The notes beneath the pieces were generated by a model that had not been told where the DNA came from, did no database searches, and saw only the letters and a program-made list of their open reading frames with translations. A stretch of 64,000 nucleotides of DNA from Rhizopus arrhizus (lineage: Eukaryota; Mucoromycota; Mucoromycetes; Mucorales; Rhizopodaceae). Positions 34,017-45,181 of the stretch are shown here, one piece after another (the first letter of the stretch is position 1; the number at the start of each line of letters is the position of its first letter). Position numbers and translations under genes: made by a program. Location: assembly GCA_024220505.1 (NCBI GenBank), contig JAKZZE010000016.1:1116001-1180000 (forward strand), written 5' to 3'.

Positions 34017-36478
34017 CCTACCAAATAAAGACTTTTTTTCTACTAAATATTTCATAAAGCATAGGACTAAACGGAATGTAGCTCATATACTATAAACATA
34101 CATTAGATGCAATGTATATCAACAAACGATCACTATTTACCTTAAAAAAAAGCTAATTCTTGTTAAATAATTGTAAAAACTAGATTAAGGTACAAGATAA
34201 ATAATAACAGTTTAATTGTTAGCAAGTGTTTAGAATAATAAAAATAATTACGAGCCGTAAGAATTTCGTAGCAGGATTACATGAAGAAAGAAAAGAAGTA
34301 CAATCGGAAGTTTCTTGTACTTTTTGAAACACTTGTAAGTTATAACGACGTCATCCCAGAGCATTTGCAAACTCGTTTTTTTTTTTTTCTTTTATTATTA
34401 TTATTTTTGAAATTCAGTTTATTTAATTCATGATTACAACAATTGCTAGGTCTATCGTTCTTTAGTAGTCAAACAGATTGAATTCCTTTGGCTTCAATTA
34501 AACTGACTATAACAGAGAAAAAGTATAATAACAAAGGACAGCCTACTCAAATCAATATTTTTACCCAATGAAGAAGTAATTTATAAACAAATTACTTTAT
34601 TGTATATGGTCTGAATTTGATAATAGTTTATACAACTCTTTTCTATATCTATTACGCATTTATATTCTTCAGTTTATTTCTCCATATTTAATACAACAAA
34701 ATAAAGATTCACAACTATGACAAATCACTCTCAGTTTAATTAACATAAAATGTTTGTAATGTAACTTGACTAGTAAAAGTATAATGAAGCAGTACTACAA
34801 TTGGATACAAAAAAAAGTTACAGCAATCAAAAAATATCTTGTTTAAATTTGCTAAAATAAATAGAACTAACGGTACAGGTGCATTACTGACTTTTTGCCA
34901 TAATGTTTACATGTCTTCTTTTTTACATTTTAAGTTTCCATTAAAAACATATCAGCTAGAGCACAAGATGTGGAAGTGGTTTAAGATACGACAATTGACA
35001 GAGGCATAAAAAACGTAAGCTTTGTTCTTTTTTTTTACATTTTTGGCAGTAATGGAGCTATAAGTTGTCTCTTTTTTTGTTGTTGCAAATTATCAATTAT
35101 AAAAACAACCACAAAATATAGTTCAAGATAGAAACAAAAAAGAGAGTCGCTGAATGTTTTTTTTTAAAAAAATAAAAAATTGTACATAATCTACTTTCTT
35201 TGTAATTGCTTAAAAAACCAATGAAAAGGAATCTTTTTTACGACCATTACAATCATAATGCAGAAAAATGCAAGTTGTGTAATATCGGTTCGTTACGTCT
35301 TTTAACAGCATAACTCAAGTTTTATCTAGTTTAAAAAGTGATTTTGCCAAGTAGATCCAGCCCATTTCAACATTTACCTGCAAAAAAAAAAAAAAAAGTG
35401 GAGCAATAAAAATGAATGGAGCGTTTTAAAAAAAAATGCGGAGAACAACCAAAAAATAAACTCAAAAATACACCAGAAGCACTGTAAAAAAATGCTTCAA
35501 GCAGTATTCGTATTCTTCTACAAGCATTCTTTGCACCGTAGTGCAGTAGGTGAAAAAATATGAGCAACCTTTTGGCAAAATCGACTTTTTTGAGACTCCC
35601 ATGACATGTTTTTGTGGTCATGTGTCTTGAAACAGTAAAGGTCTCATGTAGTAATACTGGAAATTGAGACAGAGATGAGAATGCGAATTTAAAAATTTGA
35701 CTTCCGGCCAGCTTAAATTATGTATAGTAATTATATGTTTACATTTAAATCAACAAAGGACATATCGGAAGACCATATAGCGTACTTATCTGAGACTCTG
35801 AGCGTTCCTTATTGTATTCATATAAAAGCAGGTGCAACTTCAAGAGCCCTTGGTTTTTTTTTTTTAACTCAACTTCTCTCACTACTTCTCATCATCATGC
35901 CTAAATCTATACCAATGGAAAAGCAATCTAGAAGTAAAAGATATATCACCGAATAGCATGAAGCCAGATGATATCACAGATAAATATTACGTTCGTTCTC
36001 GCACATTTTAAAGATATTCTAGGAAGCTTTTTCCATGAAATTCACACCTGTCTGCTGGAAGACATGCTATTGTCTCTTCTGCCATGAAGCACTATATCGA
36101 GCTGTGTATTATTACTGGTCACCTAACAATAGCGAAAGAGCTGTTTAGGGAGTTGGGTAAGTTTGGTTACTTGTTGATGTACCATTCAGGAGTAAACGCG
36201 CTGAGATCCATAAACTGCCATCGAGAGCTAAAAAAAAAAAGAAGGCATTTTTAAAAAAGGATCATTGAAAAAAGCAGATAACCTGAGCAAAAAGGCATCG
36301 CAACTAGCCAAGTCAAGAATAACGACCGGTAGCGTTCTCAGCTGAAGCAAAGACTAGCATCTAATGATCAGATGGAGTAAAGTAGTATAGAGTAGTATAA
36401 AATGACATTTTGCTCCCTCATCACATCGACAATACAGTAAAGCACAGCAGCCGTAGGATGAACATGCGCTGTCACATA
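31561..36478 (+). mobile_element. Mariner M2, copy B, first half, with CACTA copy B in its tip
   Basis: The first three bases (CAG, 31561-31563) are separated from the rest (35544-36478) by CACTA copy B, which duplicated CAG. The segment matches M2-A from 15854 down to about 14886 on the opposite strand. A decayed transposase starts at ATG 35897 (MPKSIPMEKQSRSK). The remaining part of M2-B is at 39903-40758, now in opposite orientation. Confidence 0.8.
31564..35543 (-). mobile_element. CACTA-like DNA transposon, copy B (inverse to copy A)
   Basis: Ends CACTACGGCGCAAAA and TTGCACCGTAGTG, flanked by the 3-bp duplication CAG (31561-31563, 35544-35546). Length 3980 bp, alignable with copy A in inverse orientation. 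A run of 53 T (33964-34016) corresponds to 31 A in copy A (11029-11059). The 21-codon micro-ORF is at 33401-33466 (minus). Two tandem-like subterminal blocks of about 90 bp (31685-31840) contain AACAATTTAATTGGATGAGG. No transposase. Confidence 0.87.
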
Positions 36479-36583
36479 CAGTAGCGGACAAAACTGGTGC
36501 ACAAAAATTAAAATCATCATTTCATCTCCGCTACATGCTTGTGTCTTTTGTGGCATATACCATCTGAAAGACAGTCTAAAATA

Positions 36584-38241
36584 CAGTGAGTTAAAAAACC
36601 GTTTCAGTAAAATTGAAACTCACACATTTATCCTTTTTTGAAAGAAATATTTAGAGTATACGTGTTCTTTTTTATTATGTTATTATATGGCTTTTTTGCA
36701 ACAAAGCAATGTACATCTCATCTTAATCTATGAACTACATCTTAAGCAATGGCCATTTTAAAAAAAGGGGATGACTGAAACGGTTTTTTAACTAGGTAAA
36801 AAAATACTAATATATAGTATTTCCACCCTTAGCTTTTATTACAGCTTGAACTCTAGCCGGCATACTATCAATATATTTACAGCAAATATCTTTATCAAAT
36901 GTTTCCCATTCAATTTTGATTCTTTCCCATAGTTCATGGACACCTCTTGCCCTTTGCTCGTATAAAGCTAACTTCAACTTTAAGTGTCGCCACATGTGCT
37001 CAATTGGGTTCAGGTCAGGCGATTGAGAAGGCCAAGGCAATACTGGGTACTTTGCTTCTTCTATAAGATAAGTCGTCGTTATCTTGGCAGTGTGTTTCGG
37101 ATCGTTATCATGCTGAAAGATGAAATCACCATCTCCTAATCGGTAGTAATGAAGGGTATCTGCCAGTTCGGTTTTTAGGATATGGATGTAATCGGATGCA
37201 GTCATTCTGCCGTCGTATATCTCGCAGATATATCCAACTCCATGAGAAGTCATACAAGCCCACACCATAACACTTCCACCGCCGTGTTTTACGGTTGGGA
37301 TTACATGATGAGGCTGTAATGGGCTTCCAGGTAGACTCCAATAGAATTCAACTCTATCAGAGCCCAAACGTTGATTTTCGACTCGTCAGAGAAGATAACC
37401 TTTCTCCAGTCGTCAGTAGTCCAGTACCTGTGAGCAAGTGCCCATTCCAAGCGTGCTTTCCTGTGTTTTGCTGACAAAAGAGGTACCTTTCTTTTTGGTC
37501 GGGCTTTGAATTCTAGGCTCTTTAAGGCGTTTAGGGTGGTGTTGTAAGTCAACCTTGGGTAAATGGCCTTAAAATAATCGAAGACCTCAACACCTGACTT
37601 CAATCGTCCTAAGATTACCATTCTCTTCATGAGGGACTTGCTTGCTTCAGTTAAGATCTGAGGTCGTCCGCCACTGTTATCAGGTCTTTGGATATTCCAT
37701 TTTTTGCAATATCGATGAACAGTGGCTTTAGAGAGAGTCAAGCGATTAGCAATCTCTTCATAAGACAAATCAGACTCTAAGAGCACTCTCAAATCATTTT
37801 GAGTATCTTGGGAAATGGAGCGAGTCATTTTTAATAAAGATTGGGTTGAAAATGTAAAATGAAAAAGGATGAAATTTATTACGCGTCTATTAATAAAATA
37901 ACGTGTTTATATACTCGTTTTTTTAATAAATGCAAAGTATTATACTCTTCTCCTAACTTTATGTGTATTGCATAAATTAAAAATGAAGTCTGCATAGTTG
38001 TAATTGATATTTATGTTTTTTTAATGAACTTAAAAAACCGTTTCAGTGCACCGACTGTAGTAATTTTATAAGTTTTAGGGAGCAAATATTGAAAAAGCAA
38101 TACTATTTTTATATTGTATTATACATCAGAGCTAGTGCTTTCATATGATGTATGAAATGTAGCATTTTATTTGGTATATCAGTAGTTATGGTAGCAAAAC
38201 CATATTTAGGAAAAACACTGAAACGGTTTTTTAACTCACTG
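36584..38241 (-). mobile_element. Mariner M5 inside M1-c
   Basis: Ends CAGTGAGTTAAAAAACCGTT and complement, flanked by TA (36582-36583, 38242-38243), 1658 bp. Inner inverse copies of the end motif at 36774-36793 and 38028-38047. Confidence 0.93.
36807..37828 (-). pseudogene. M5 transposase (DD35E) with one frameshift
   Basis: Start MTRSISQDTQNDLRVLLESD at 37828. Helix-turn-helix (SYEEIANRLTLSKATVHRYC), then IFSDESKINVW. One base is missing in a G-run at 37363-37365; the other frame continues with GSDRVEFYW, VKHGGGSVMVWACM, FQHDNDPKH and PDLNPIEHMW to AKGGNTIY. Everything else is intact, so this is a single-lesion copy. Confidence 0.9.
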
Positions 38242-38270
38242 TATACATTATGCTATGTAAAGCGGACCTA

Positions 38271-39900
38271 CAGTAGCGGACAAAACTGGTGCACAAAAAT
38301 TAAAATCAACATTGTATCTCCGCCATATGTCTGCGACTTTTGTGGCATATACCATCTGAAAGACAGTTCAAAATATACATTATGTTATGTAAACCGGAAC
38401 TGTACCGGACATCCCCCAGGCATAAGGTCATTTTTAGTGATTTTTTGCATATTTCAATTTTCGCCAAAAATGTGGTGCTTGTCTAGCCTTCTTTCAATTT
38501 TCCCCATATCTCTCCCGTTTGCTTTCAGATTTCACTGCATATTAGTGAATTTTAGTAGCTCTTAAAAAATATATAAAACCGTAGTTATTTTGTTTTTCCC
38601 ATTGAATCCCCCCTTTTGTTTTTACCCTATTCACTATAACAAAGTACTAGCCTTATATGTTTAAGAAAATAAGCAACTGTAAAAACGAAACTCTGAGATC
38701 TCGAATACACTTAGTTCGTACGACAACAGATATTTCTAGAATAACAAGAATCTCTAAATGGACAATCAACAGGAGAAAGAGGGAAGAAAGAAACTTAATG
38801 TCTTGTGATCATGAAGGTCTCCCGCTTTTAGTCTGAAAAGTTACTAGCTCAATCACCAACCTAAAGCTTGGACAATGTCCGTTGCATACAGTTTCCGATA
38901 CTCAGCACATTTTGAGGACCTTAAGACACAGTATTAGCAAATTGTCAGTCTGAAGGCACTGTAGGAAGCTAGATTTTGAGTCCGGAAGTAAGGAATCGAA
39001 GAATTTCATCAGCTGTATAAGTCGGAAAAAGCGATGAATGTGGTATCACAACAAGCCATTGTATACAATAGAGGGCTGGAAGTCTGCTATCTTTAGCAAT
39101 GAAACAAATATGAACATTATGGATGCAGACAGTATACACTAATATTGAAAGCAAGTCGAGCAACCTTAGCGATTTTTTCACGGTGATCAAACAATGAAGC
39201 ATGCTGGCTGCTCTGTTATGTTTTAAGGCTGTATTAGATATTGAGGACCAGAATATGTGTGTCAGGTATACGATGGTATAATGAACTCATAAATATGCAC
39301 ATATATTTCGCTTACTTCATACCACAAAAGCCTAGCGTATAGTAGTCTAAAACGTCGTAATCTCTCGTTTCAGTATGACAATGACACAAGGCACAAGTCA
39401 ACGCATACCACAAACTCAATATTTGATAACAGCGCTTCTGTGCTACAAGTTTAGCCGCCACTAATCCCGGCCTAAGTCCGCTTAAGCATGCCAGGTGGCA
39501 ATTGATGGCAAAGGTATGATGATACGACACTAGATCAAAAAGGGTCGATGATCTTTGGAAAAGAATAGTTAAAGAGCCGGGTTCTTTTACTGAAAATGAT
39601 ATACACGCATATTATTAGCATATGCAAAGAAGAATATCCGATAATATCAAGAGATGAGATGATTATATAAAGTCTAAGATTTTAGCCACTTTTGCGGTTT
39701 TTAGAAAATATAAGATTTTATAAATTCAAAGCACGCTTATCGCTCAGTTTTAACAATGTCATGCTTAGAACATACATAGATTACAATGACTAGTATATCC
39801 TCCTTCTAGTACAGTTTCATGACTATTGCAATTACCATGAGCAGGTAATGGTAGTTAAAAGCTAAAAAAAAGTTTTGTGCACCAGTTTTGTCCGCTACTG
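38271..39900 (+). mobile_element. Mariner M1, copy d (dead transposase)
   Basis: TA on both sides (38269-38270, 39901-39902), exactly 1630 bp. Relic transposase about 38657-39677, plus strand, with the shared stops. It is in inverse orientation to M1-f, and the 2.36 kb between them appears to have been flipped. Confidence 0.92.
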
Positions 39901-39902
39901 TA

Positions 39903-40758
39903 TAATACACTAAAGAGATTGACTGTACTTGAAGTACAAGCTTTTTAAAAAGGGAAAGGCAGTCATAAAAAAAGCCAATGATGATTTTTCAAAATTGGCT
40001 ATCTTTATTTAATATTTTCTATGTCTTCCCTTTGCTTTAAATAGTATTTCTACTTTGGCTGGCATACTATTGATGTACCTCTTGCAAGCATTTGCATTGA
40101 GTTTATTTCGCTCTACATGTCGTATTTACTCTAATAATTTCCTTAATGTCGTGTGAGATCACTTAAAAGATTCTTAAAATTAATAATTTGACTGTATATC
40201 ATATATAGCGCTTCGTGCTATGTACGATAAACAGCCCACATAATTTATACCGTACTACCTCGGACCCTAAATCATATTGTTATATTCTAAGACGTAGTTT
40301 GTATTGAATGGGCTCTCTCTCTCGTCCTTACTCAATAAAGAGGTTCAAGAGACTCATCGATTATTTAATTTATCTGTTAATTTTATTAATCGAGAGAACA
40401 ACACGCCTATTCCACACTACATCCACAAATTACTAAAGCTTTCTAACATCTCTTTCTCCGACTTCATGTGGTGTCAGATTAAGTTTGAGCTGATACCAAA
40501 CATGCTTTATATGATTTAAATCCAGACTTTGAGCACACCAATAATTTATATATCTTACACTGATACCGCGTACCTATACAGTTATGAATTTTAATTTATA
40601 CTTTACGCTGCTATCACTCTGAAGGTATACATCAGATGTCTTCAAATAATGGTACTCTAACGTATTCATGTAAATAATGCTAAGTATATGCAGACAAGTC
40701 GTTGAGTTTATGTTATGGTCATAAAGCTGACATGTCTAAACTGGTCCCTGAGTAGCTA
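39903..40758. mobile_element. Mariner M2, copy B, second half (inverted), with a solo LTR
   Basis: Matches M2-A 14339 to about 14886 in the same orientation as M2-A, opposite to the first half of M2-B at 35547-36478. Together the halves make M2 except about 120 bp at one end. The solo LTR at 40118-40416 interrupts it. Confidence 0.8.
40118..40416. repeat. Solo LTR (299 bp), separate family
   Basis: Starts TG and ends CA and is flanked by the 5-bp duplication CTACA (40113-40117, 40417-40421). M2-A shows the empty site (CGCTCTACATCCACAA). Length and 5-bp duplication differ from LTR-A and the Ty3-like element, so another LTR family was active here. Confidence 0.88.
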
Positions 40759-42261
40759 CAGTAGCGGACAAAACTGGTGCACAAAACTTTTTTTCGGCTT
40801 TTAACTACCAGTTCTTGCTCATGTTAGTTGCGATAGCTATGAAACTATACCAGATAGAAGACATACTAAACCTTGCAACTTACGCGAAGTTCAATAATTG
40901 TATTGCTAAAAATGAGGGAGTAACAGGTTCTTTATTTATAAGAATACATATTTTTAAAAAAACCATAAAAATAGTTAAAACCTAAAAATTCGTATAATTG
41001 CCTCTTCGTTTGATAACAGCAGCAATTCGCTTTGGCATGCTTTCGTGGTATGGCTGAATATCAGTTTTAGCAAAAGAGTTCCACTCTTTATCAATCCTTT
41101 TCCAAAGATCATCTATACTTTTGGGTCTGGTATCGTATCGAGATAGCTTTGACTTTAACTGCCGCCAAACGTGCTCAATGGGATTTAGATTGGGATTTTG
41201 TGGCGGCCAACCTTTTAATGCCGATATCCCATTATCAGATATCCATTTAGTGGTGTGCCTTGACTTGTGTTTTGGGTCATTGTCATGCTGAAAGAAGATA
41301 TCACGATGTTTCAGACCGTAATATGCTAGGCTTTCTCGGTACGTAGTGGACAAAATATGCGTGTAGACTTGTGAGTCCATTGCACCATCGTATACTCGAC
41401 AAGCATATTCTGGTCTTCGAGATGTAATACAGCCCCAAAGCATAATAGAGCCTCCACCGTGCTTCATTCTTTGATCAGAATGAAAAGATCGCCAAGGTTT
41501 CTCGACTTGCTTCCAATAGTAGCGTATACCCTCGGCACCCCAAACATTGATCTTTGTTTTATCACTGAAGACCACAGACTTCCAGTCCTCCACAGTCCAT
41601 GATGCTTTGTCACGACACCATTTTATTTGCTTTTTCTGGTTTGGATAGCTGATGAAAGGCTTGTGTGTCTTAAGTCCAGACTTGAAACCTAGCTTTCGAA
41701 GAAGCCTTATGACCGACCGTTTGCTAATATTGTAACCTAAGGATCTCAAAAAGAGCTGAGCATCGGAAGCTGTGCCTAAGAGACCTTGTCGAAACTTTAG
41801 GCGGATGATTGCACTAGTTATTTTGCTGACTACAAGCGGTCGACCACCACGGTCATGAGTTTTCATGTTCTTTTCTTTCTTCTTTATCCTCTTTATCGTC
41901 CATTTAGAGATTCTCGTTGCTCTAGAAATATCCATTGTCGTGCGACCTGAGCGTATTCCAGATTTCACAGCTTCTTTTTTGCCGTAGCTAATTTTTTGGA
42001 CATAGAGTACTGGTACTTTGTCATAATGAATAGGGTAAAAGCAAGAAAGTGAGATTCAATGAGAAATGCAAATTAAGCAAGGGTTTATATATTTTTTTAT
42101 AAGCCATCGGAATGCACTAGTGTATTATGAAATTTTACTGTGAACTACAAAGAAATGAATAAATTCGAAAGAAGGATAAACAAGTACTACATTTTTGGCG
42201 AAAATTGAAATATTCGAAAAATCCCTAAAAATGACCTTATGCCTGAAGGATGCCCGGCATA
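40759..42261 (-). mobile_element. Mariner M1, copy e: main 1.5 kb of an element with a nearly intact transposase
   Basis: Begins with the M1 right end after TA 40757-40758 and stops at TA 42260-42261 where M1-f starts. It is the missing part of M1-c. It differs clearly from the dead copies a, b, d and f and keeps the catalytic residues. Confidence 0.88.
40982..41968 (-). CDS. M1-e transposase (Tc1-like, DD35E), start region disturbed
   Basis: 328 open codons with ISRATRISKWTIKR (helix-turn-helix), VVFSDKTKINVW, MKHGGGSIMLWGC, FFQHDNDPKHK and NLNPIEHVW; spacing DD35E. The usual SDET is SDKT, but the Asp is kept. The frame opens with GTG, not ATG. The likely ATG at 42024-42022 lies one nucleotide out of frame because the run at 41975-41980 has six A (minus strand) where seven would restore it. 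An internal ATG (MDISRA) could start a shorter protein without part of the DNA-binding domain. Confidence 0.8.
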   Translation of the reverse strand: MKSGIRSGRTTMDISRATRISKWTIKRIKKKEKNMKTHDRGGRPLVVSKITSAIIRLKFRQGLLGTASDAQLFLRSLGYNISKRSVIRLLRKLGFKSGLKTHKPFISYPNQKKQIKWCRDKASWTVEDWKSVVFSDKTKINVWGAEGIRYYWKQVEKPWRSFHSDQRMKHGGGSIMLWGCITSRRPEYACRVYDGAMDSQVYTHILSTTYRESLAYYGLKHRDIFFQHDNDPKHKSRHTTKWISDNGISALKGWPPQNPNLNPIEHVWRQLKSKLSRYDTRPKSIDDLWKRIDKEWNSFAKTDIQPYHESMPKRIAAVIKRRGNYTNF

Positions 42262-43891
42262 CAGTAGCGGACAAAACTGGTGCACAAAACTTTTTTTCAG
42301 CTTTTAACTACCATTACCTGCTCATGGTAATTGCAATAGTCATGAAACTGTACTAGAAGGAGGATATACTAGTCATTGTAATCTATGTATGTTCTAAGCA
42401 TGACATTGTTAAAACTGAGCGATAAGCGTGCTTTGAATTTATAAAATCTTATATTTTCTAAAAACCGCAAAAGTGGCTAAAATCTTAGACTTTATATAAT
42501 CATCTCATCTCTTGATATTATCGGATATTCTTCTTTGCATATGCTAATAATATGCGTGTATATCATTTTCAGTAAAAGAACCCGGCTCTTTAACTATTCT
42601 TTTCCAAAGATCATCGACCCTTTTTGATCTAGTGTCGTATCATCATACCTTTGCCATCAATTGCCACCTGGCATGCTTAAGCGGACTTAGGCCGGGATTA
42701 GTGGCGGCTAAACTTGTAGCACAGAAGCGCTGTTATCAAATATTGAGTTTGTGGTATGCGTTGACTTGTGCCTTGTGTCATTGTCATACTGAAACGAGAG
42801 ATTACGACGTTTTAGACTACTATACGCTAGGCTTTTGTGGTATGAAGTAAGCGAAATACATGTGTATATTTATGAGTTCATTATACCATCATATACTTGA
42901 CACACATATTCCGGTCCTCAATATCTAATACAGCCTTAAAACATAACAGAGCAGCCAGCATGCTTCATTGTTTGATCACCGTGAAAAAATCGCTCAGGTT
43001 GCTCAACTTGCTTTCAATATTAGTGTATACTATCTACATCCATAATGTTCATATTTGTTTCATTGCTCAAGATAGCAGACTTCCAGCCCTCTATTGTATA
43101 CAATGGCTTGTCGTGATACCACATTCATCGCTTTTTCCGGCTAATACAGCTGATGAAATTTTTCGATTCCTTACTTCCAGACTCAAGATCTAGCTTCCTA
43201 CAGTGCCTTCAGACTGACAATTTGCTAATACTGTGTCTTAAGGTCCTCAAAATGTGCTGAGTATCGGAAACTGTATGCAACGGACATTGTCCAAGCTTTA
43301 GGTTGGTGATTGAGCTAGTAACTTTTCAGACTAAAAGCGGGAGACCTTCATGATCACAAGACATTAAGTTTCTTTCTTCCCTCTTTCTCCTGTTGATTGT
43401 CCATTTAGAGATTCTTGTTATTCTAGAAATATCTGTTGTCGTACGAACTAAGTGTATTCGAGATCTCAGAGTTTCGTTTTTACAGTTGCTTATTTTCTTA
43501 AACATATAAGGCTAGTATTTTGTTATAGTGAATAGGGTAAAAACAAAAGGGGGGATTCAATGGGAAATACAAAATAACTACGGTTTTATATATTTTTTAA
43601 GAGCTACTAAAATTCACTAATATGCAGTGAAATCTGAAAGCAAACGGGAGAGATATGGGGAAAATTGAAAGAAGGCTAGACAAGCACCACATTTTTGGCG
43701 AAAATTGAAATATGCAAAAAATCACTAAAAATGACCTTATGCCTGGGGGATGTCCGGTACAGTTCCGGTTTACATAACATAATGTATATTTTGAACTGTC
43801 TTTCAGATGGTATATGCCACAAAAGTCGCAGACATATGGCGGAGATACAATGTTGATTTTAATTTTTGTGCACCAGTTTTGTCCGCTACTG
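42262..43891 (-). mobile_element. Mariner M1, copy f (dead transposase)
   Basis: TA on both sides, exactly 1630 bp, inverse to M1-d. Transposase relic about 43505-42485 on the minus strand with the shared stops. Its left neighbour is M1-e and its right neighbour the middle of an M6 transposase, so the two sides do not belong to one target. Confidence 0.92.
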
Positions 43892-44269
43892 TATATATTG
43901 GACACAACACTTCGGGAAACAATGGAATACTATGATATGGATTGGTCTACAGTATATTTTCAGCACGATGGTGATCCAAAGCATCGTTCCAAGTCAACCA
44001 TCCAATGGCTAAATGCTAATAGAGTCAACTATATTGATGACTGGCCAGCTCAAAGTCCTGATCTTAACCCAATTGAGCACCTCTGGCATCATTTGAACTT
44101 GAAGCTATCGTTATATGGCAAGAAGGCCAAAGGTGTTCATGAATTGTGGGAAAGAGTTGAAAAGGAATGGAACTCCTTTGACAAAGAAGTTTGCAGAAGG
44201 TATATTGACACTATGCCTGCGCGTATTAAGGCAGTAATCGATGCCAATGGTGGATCTACGAAGTATTAA
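43892..44269 (+). pseudogene. M6 transposase, C-terminal half (DD35E)
   Basis: Reads ILDTTLRETMEYYDMDW, then FQHDGDPKHR, PDLNPIEHLWHHLNLKL, RYIDTMPARIKAVI and GGSTKY, stop. The frame is open but the DNA-binding domain and the first catalytic Asp are missing. Confidence 0.88.
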
Positions 44270-44504
44270 GTCATCTATAACATAATAAAAGTAAAAGGAA
44301 AAAACTCTAAAAATAAACCTACAACACTTCTACCGCTTTTGCGGACTGTAAAATAATACTCTGAAATTAAAACTTTCATGAGATGTAACAGAAAGTCAAA
44401 CAAGCATGTCATAAAGTTGTTGCATCATCTAAGTCACTATACATGCTCACAGAGGCTAAAAACAGAAAAAATGTCTGACGTTTTTAGAGTTTTTTCACCC
44501 ACTG
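43892..44504 (+). mobile_element. Mariner M6, right half only
   Basis: From the M1-f junction to the end ...TTTTTTCACCCACTG at 44504, next to TA (44505-44506). An inverse inner copy of the end motif is at 44298-44313. The left half is absent from the window. Confidence 0.8.
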
Positions 44505-45181
44505 TAACTACAGTAAATTAAAGTTCATGTTCTTCATCCAAACTGTAATTATGCATGATTGTATCGGGGACTAAATCATTGTTCGTGTTACAATATGATA
44601 ACATGAATAAAGTTCAGAAAATGAGCAGATCCAATATTATTTTATTTGTGGGCTTGTAGGTTTGTGTTTTAATAGAGTAAGTTTGCTTGTAAAGCTTGAT
44701 TTAAGGTTGTGATTGCCTTGTAAGTTGTTGTTTTATATAGGATTTAAGCAGATGCTTGATAAGTAGTGACCACCAGATCTTATGTGTAAGATGAATACGA
44801 TGTTTCTTGATAAAAGTTAAAGTAGCGTAAAAAGTTTAAGTGAACAGGGACTTTCTTGTTAAAGTTTGTTAATTATTGATTAAAAATATATGATTTATTT
44901 AAACTGACTAACAATTTCTTCAAAAAAAATGATATATATATGTTTTTTTTTTTCTTTTTTCGACTTTTTTTCATTTTTTTTTTTTTTTAGCTTTTCTTAT
45001 TTTTGCGGCTATTACTATTTCTTTGACAATGGTTGTTAAAATAATTTAAATTATTGTAACTTGTTAGTACTTGGGGATTGGATTGTATTAAAGTGTTGTA
45101 GATTTGTTTAATTTGAGGTTAGAAGCCTTGAATGACTTGAGTTTGATTAACTTGATTGAACGTTTAACAGTTCTTTTGATA
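44505..45181 (-). repeat. LTR-derived remnant
   Basis: No gene. Contains the LTR signature AGTGACCACCAGATCTTATG (44765 on) and GGGACTTTCTTG, arranged as in the minus-oriented LTRs further right. A second LTR-like start, TGTAACTTGTTAGTACTTGG, is near 45055. Borders are not clear. Confidence 0.5.

Larger units (their letters stand above)
36479..38270 (+). mobile_element. Mariner M1, copy c: left 130 bp of an element, split by M5
   Basis: Begins at TA 36477-36478 with CAGTAGCGGACAAAACTGGT; 105 bp lie before M5 and 27 bp after it, up to the insertion of M1-d at TA 38269-38270. The missing 1.5 kb is M1-e (40759-42259), now inverted: 105 + 27 + 1501 is about 1630, the standard M1 length. Confidence 0.85.
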
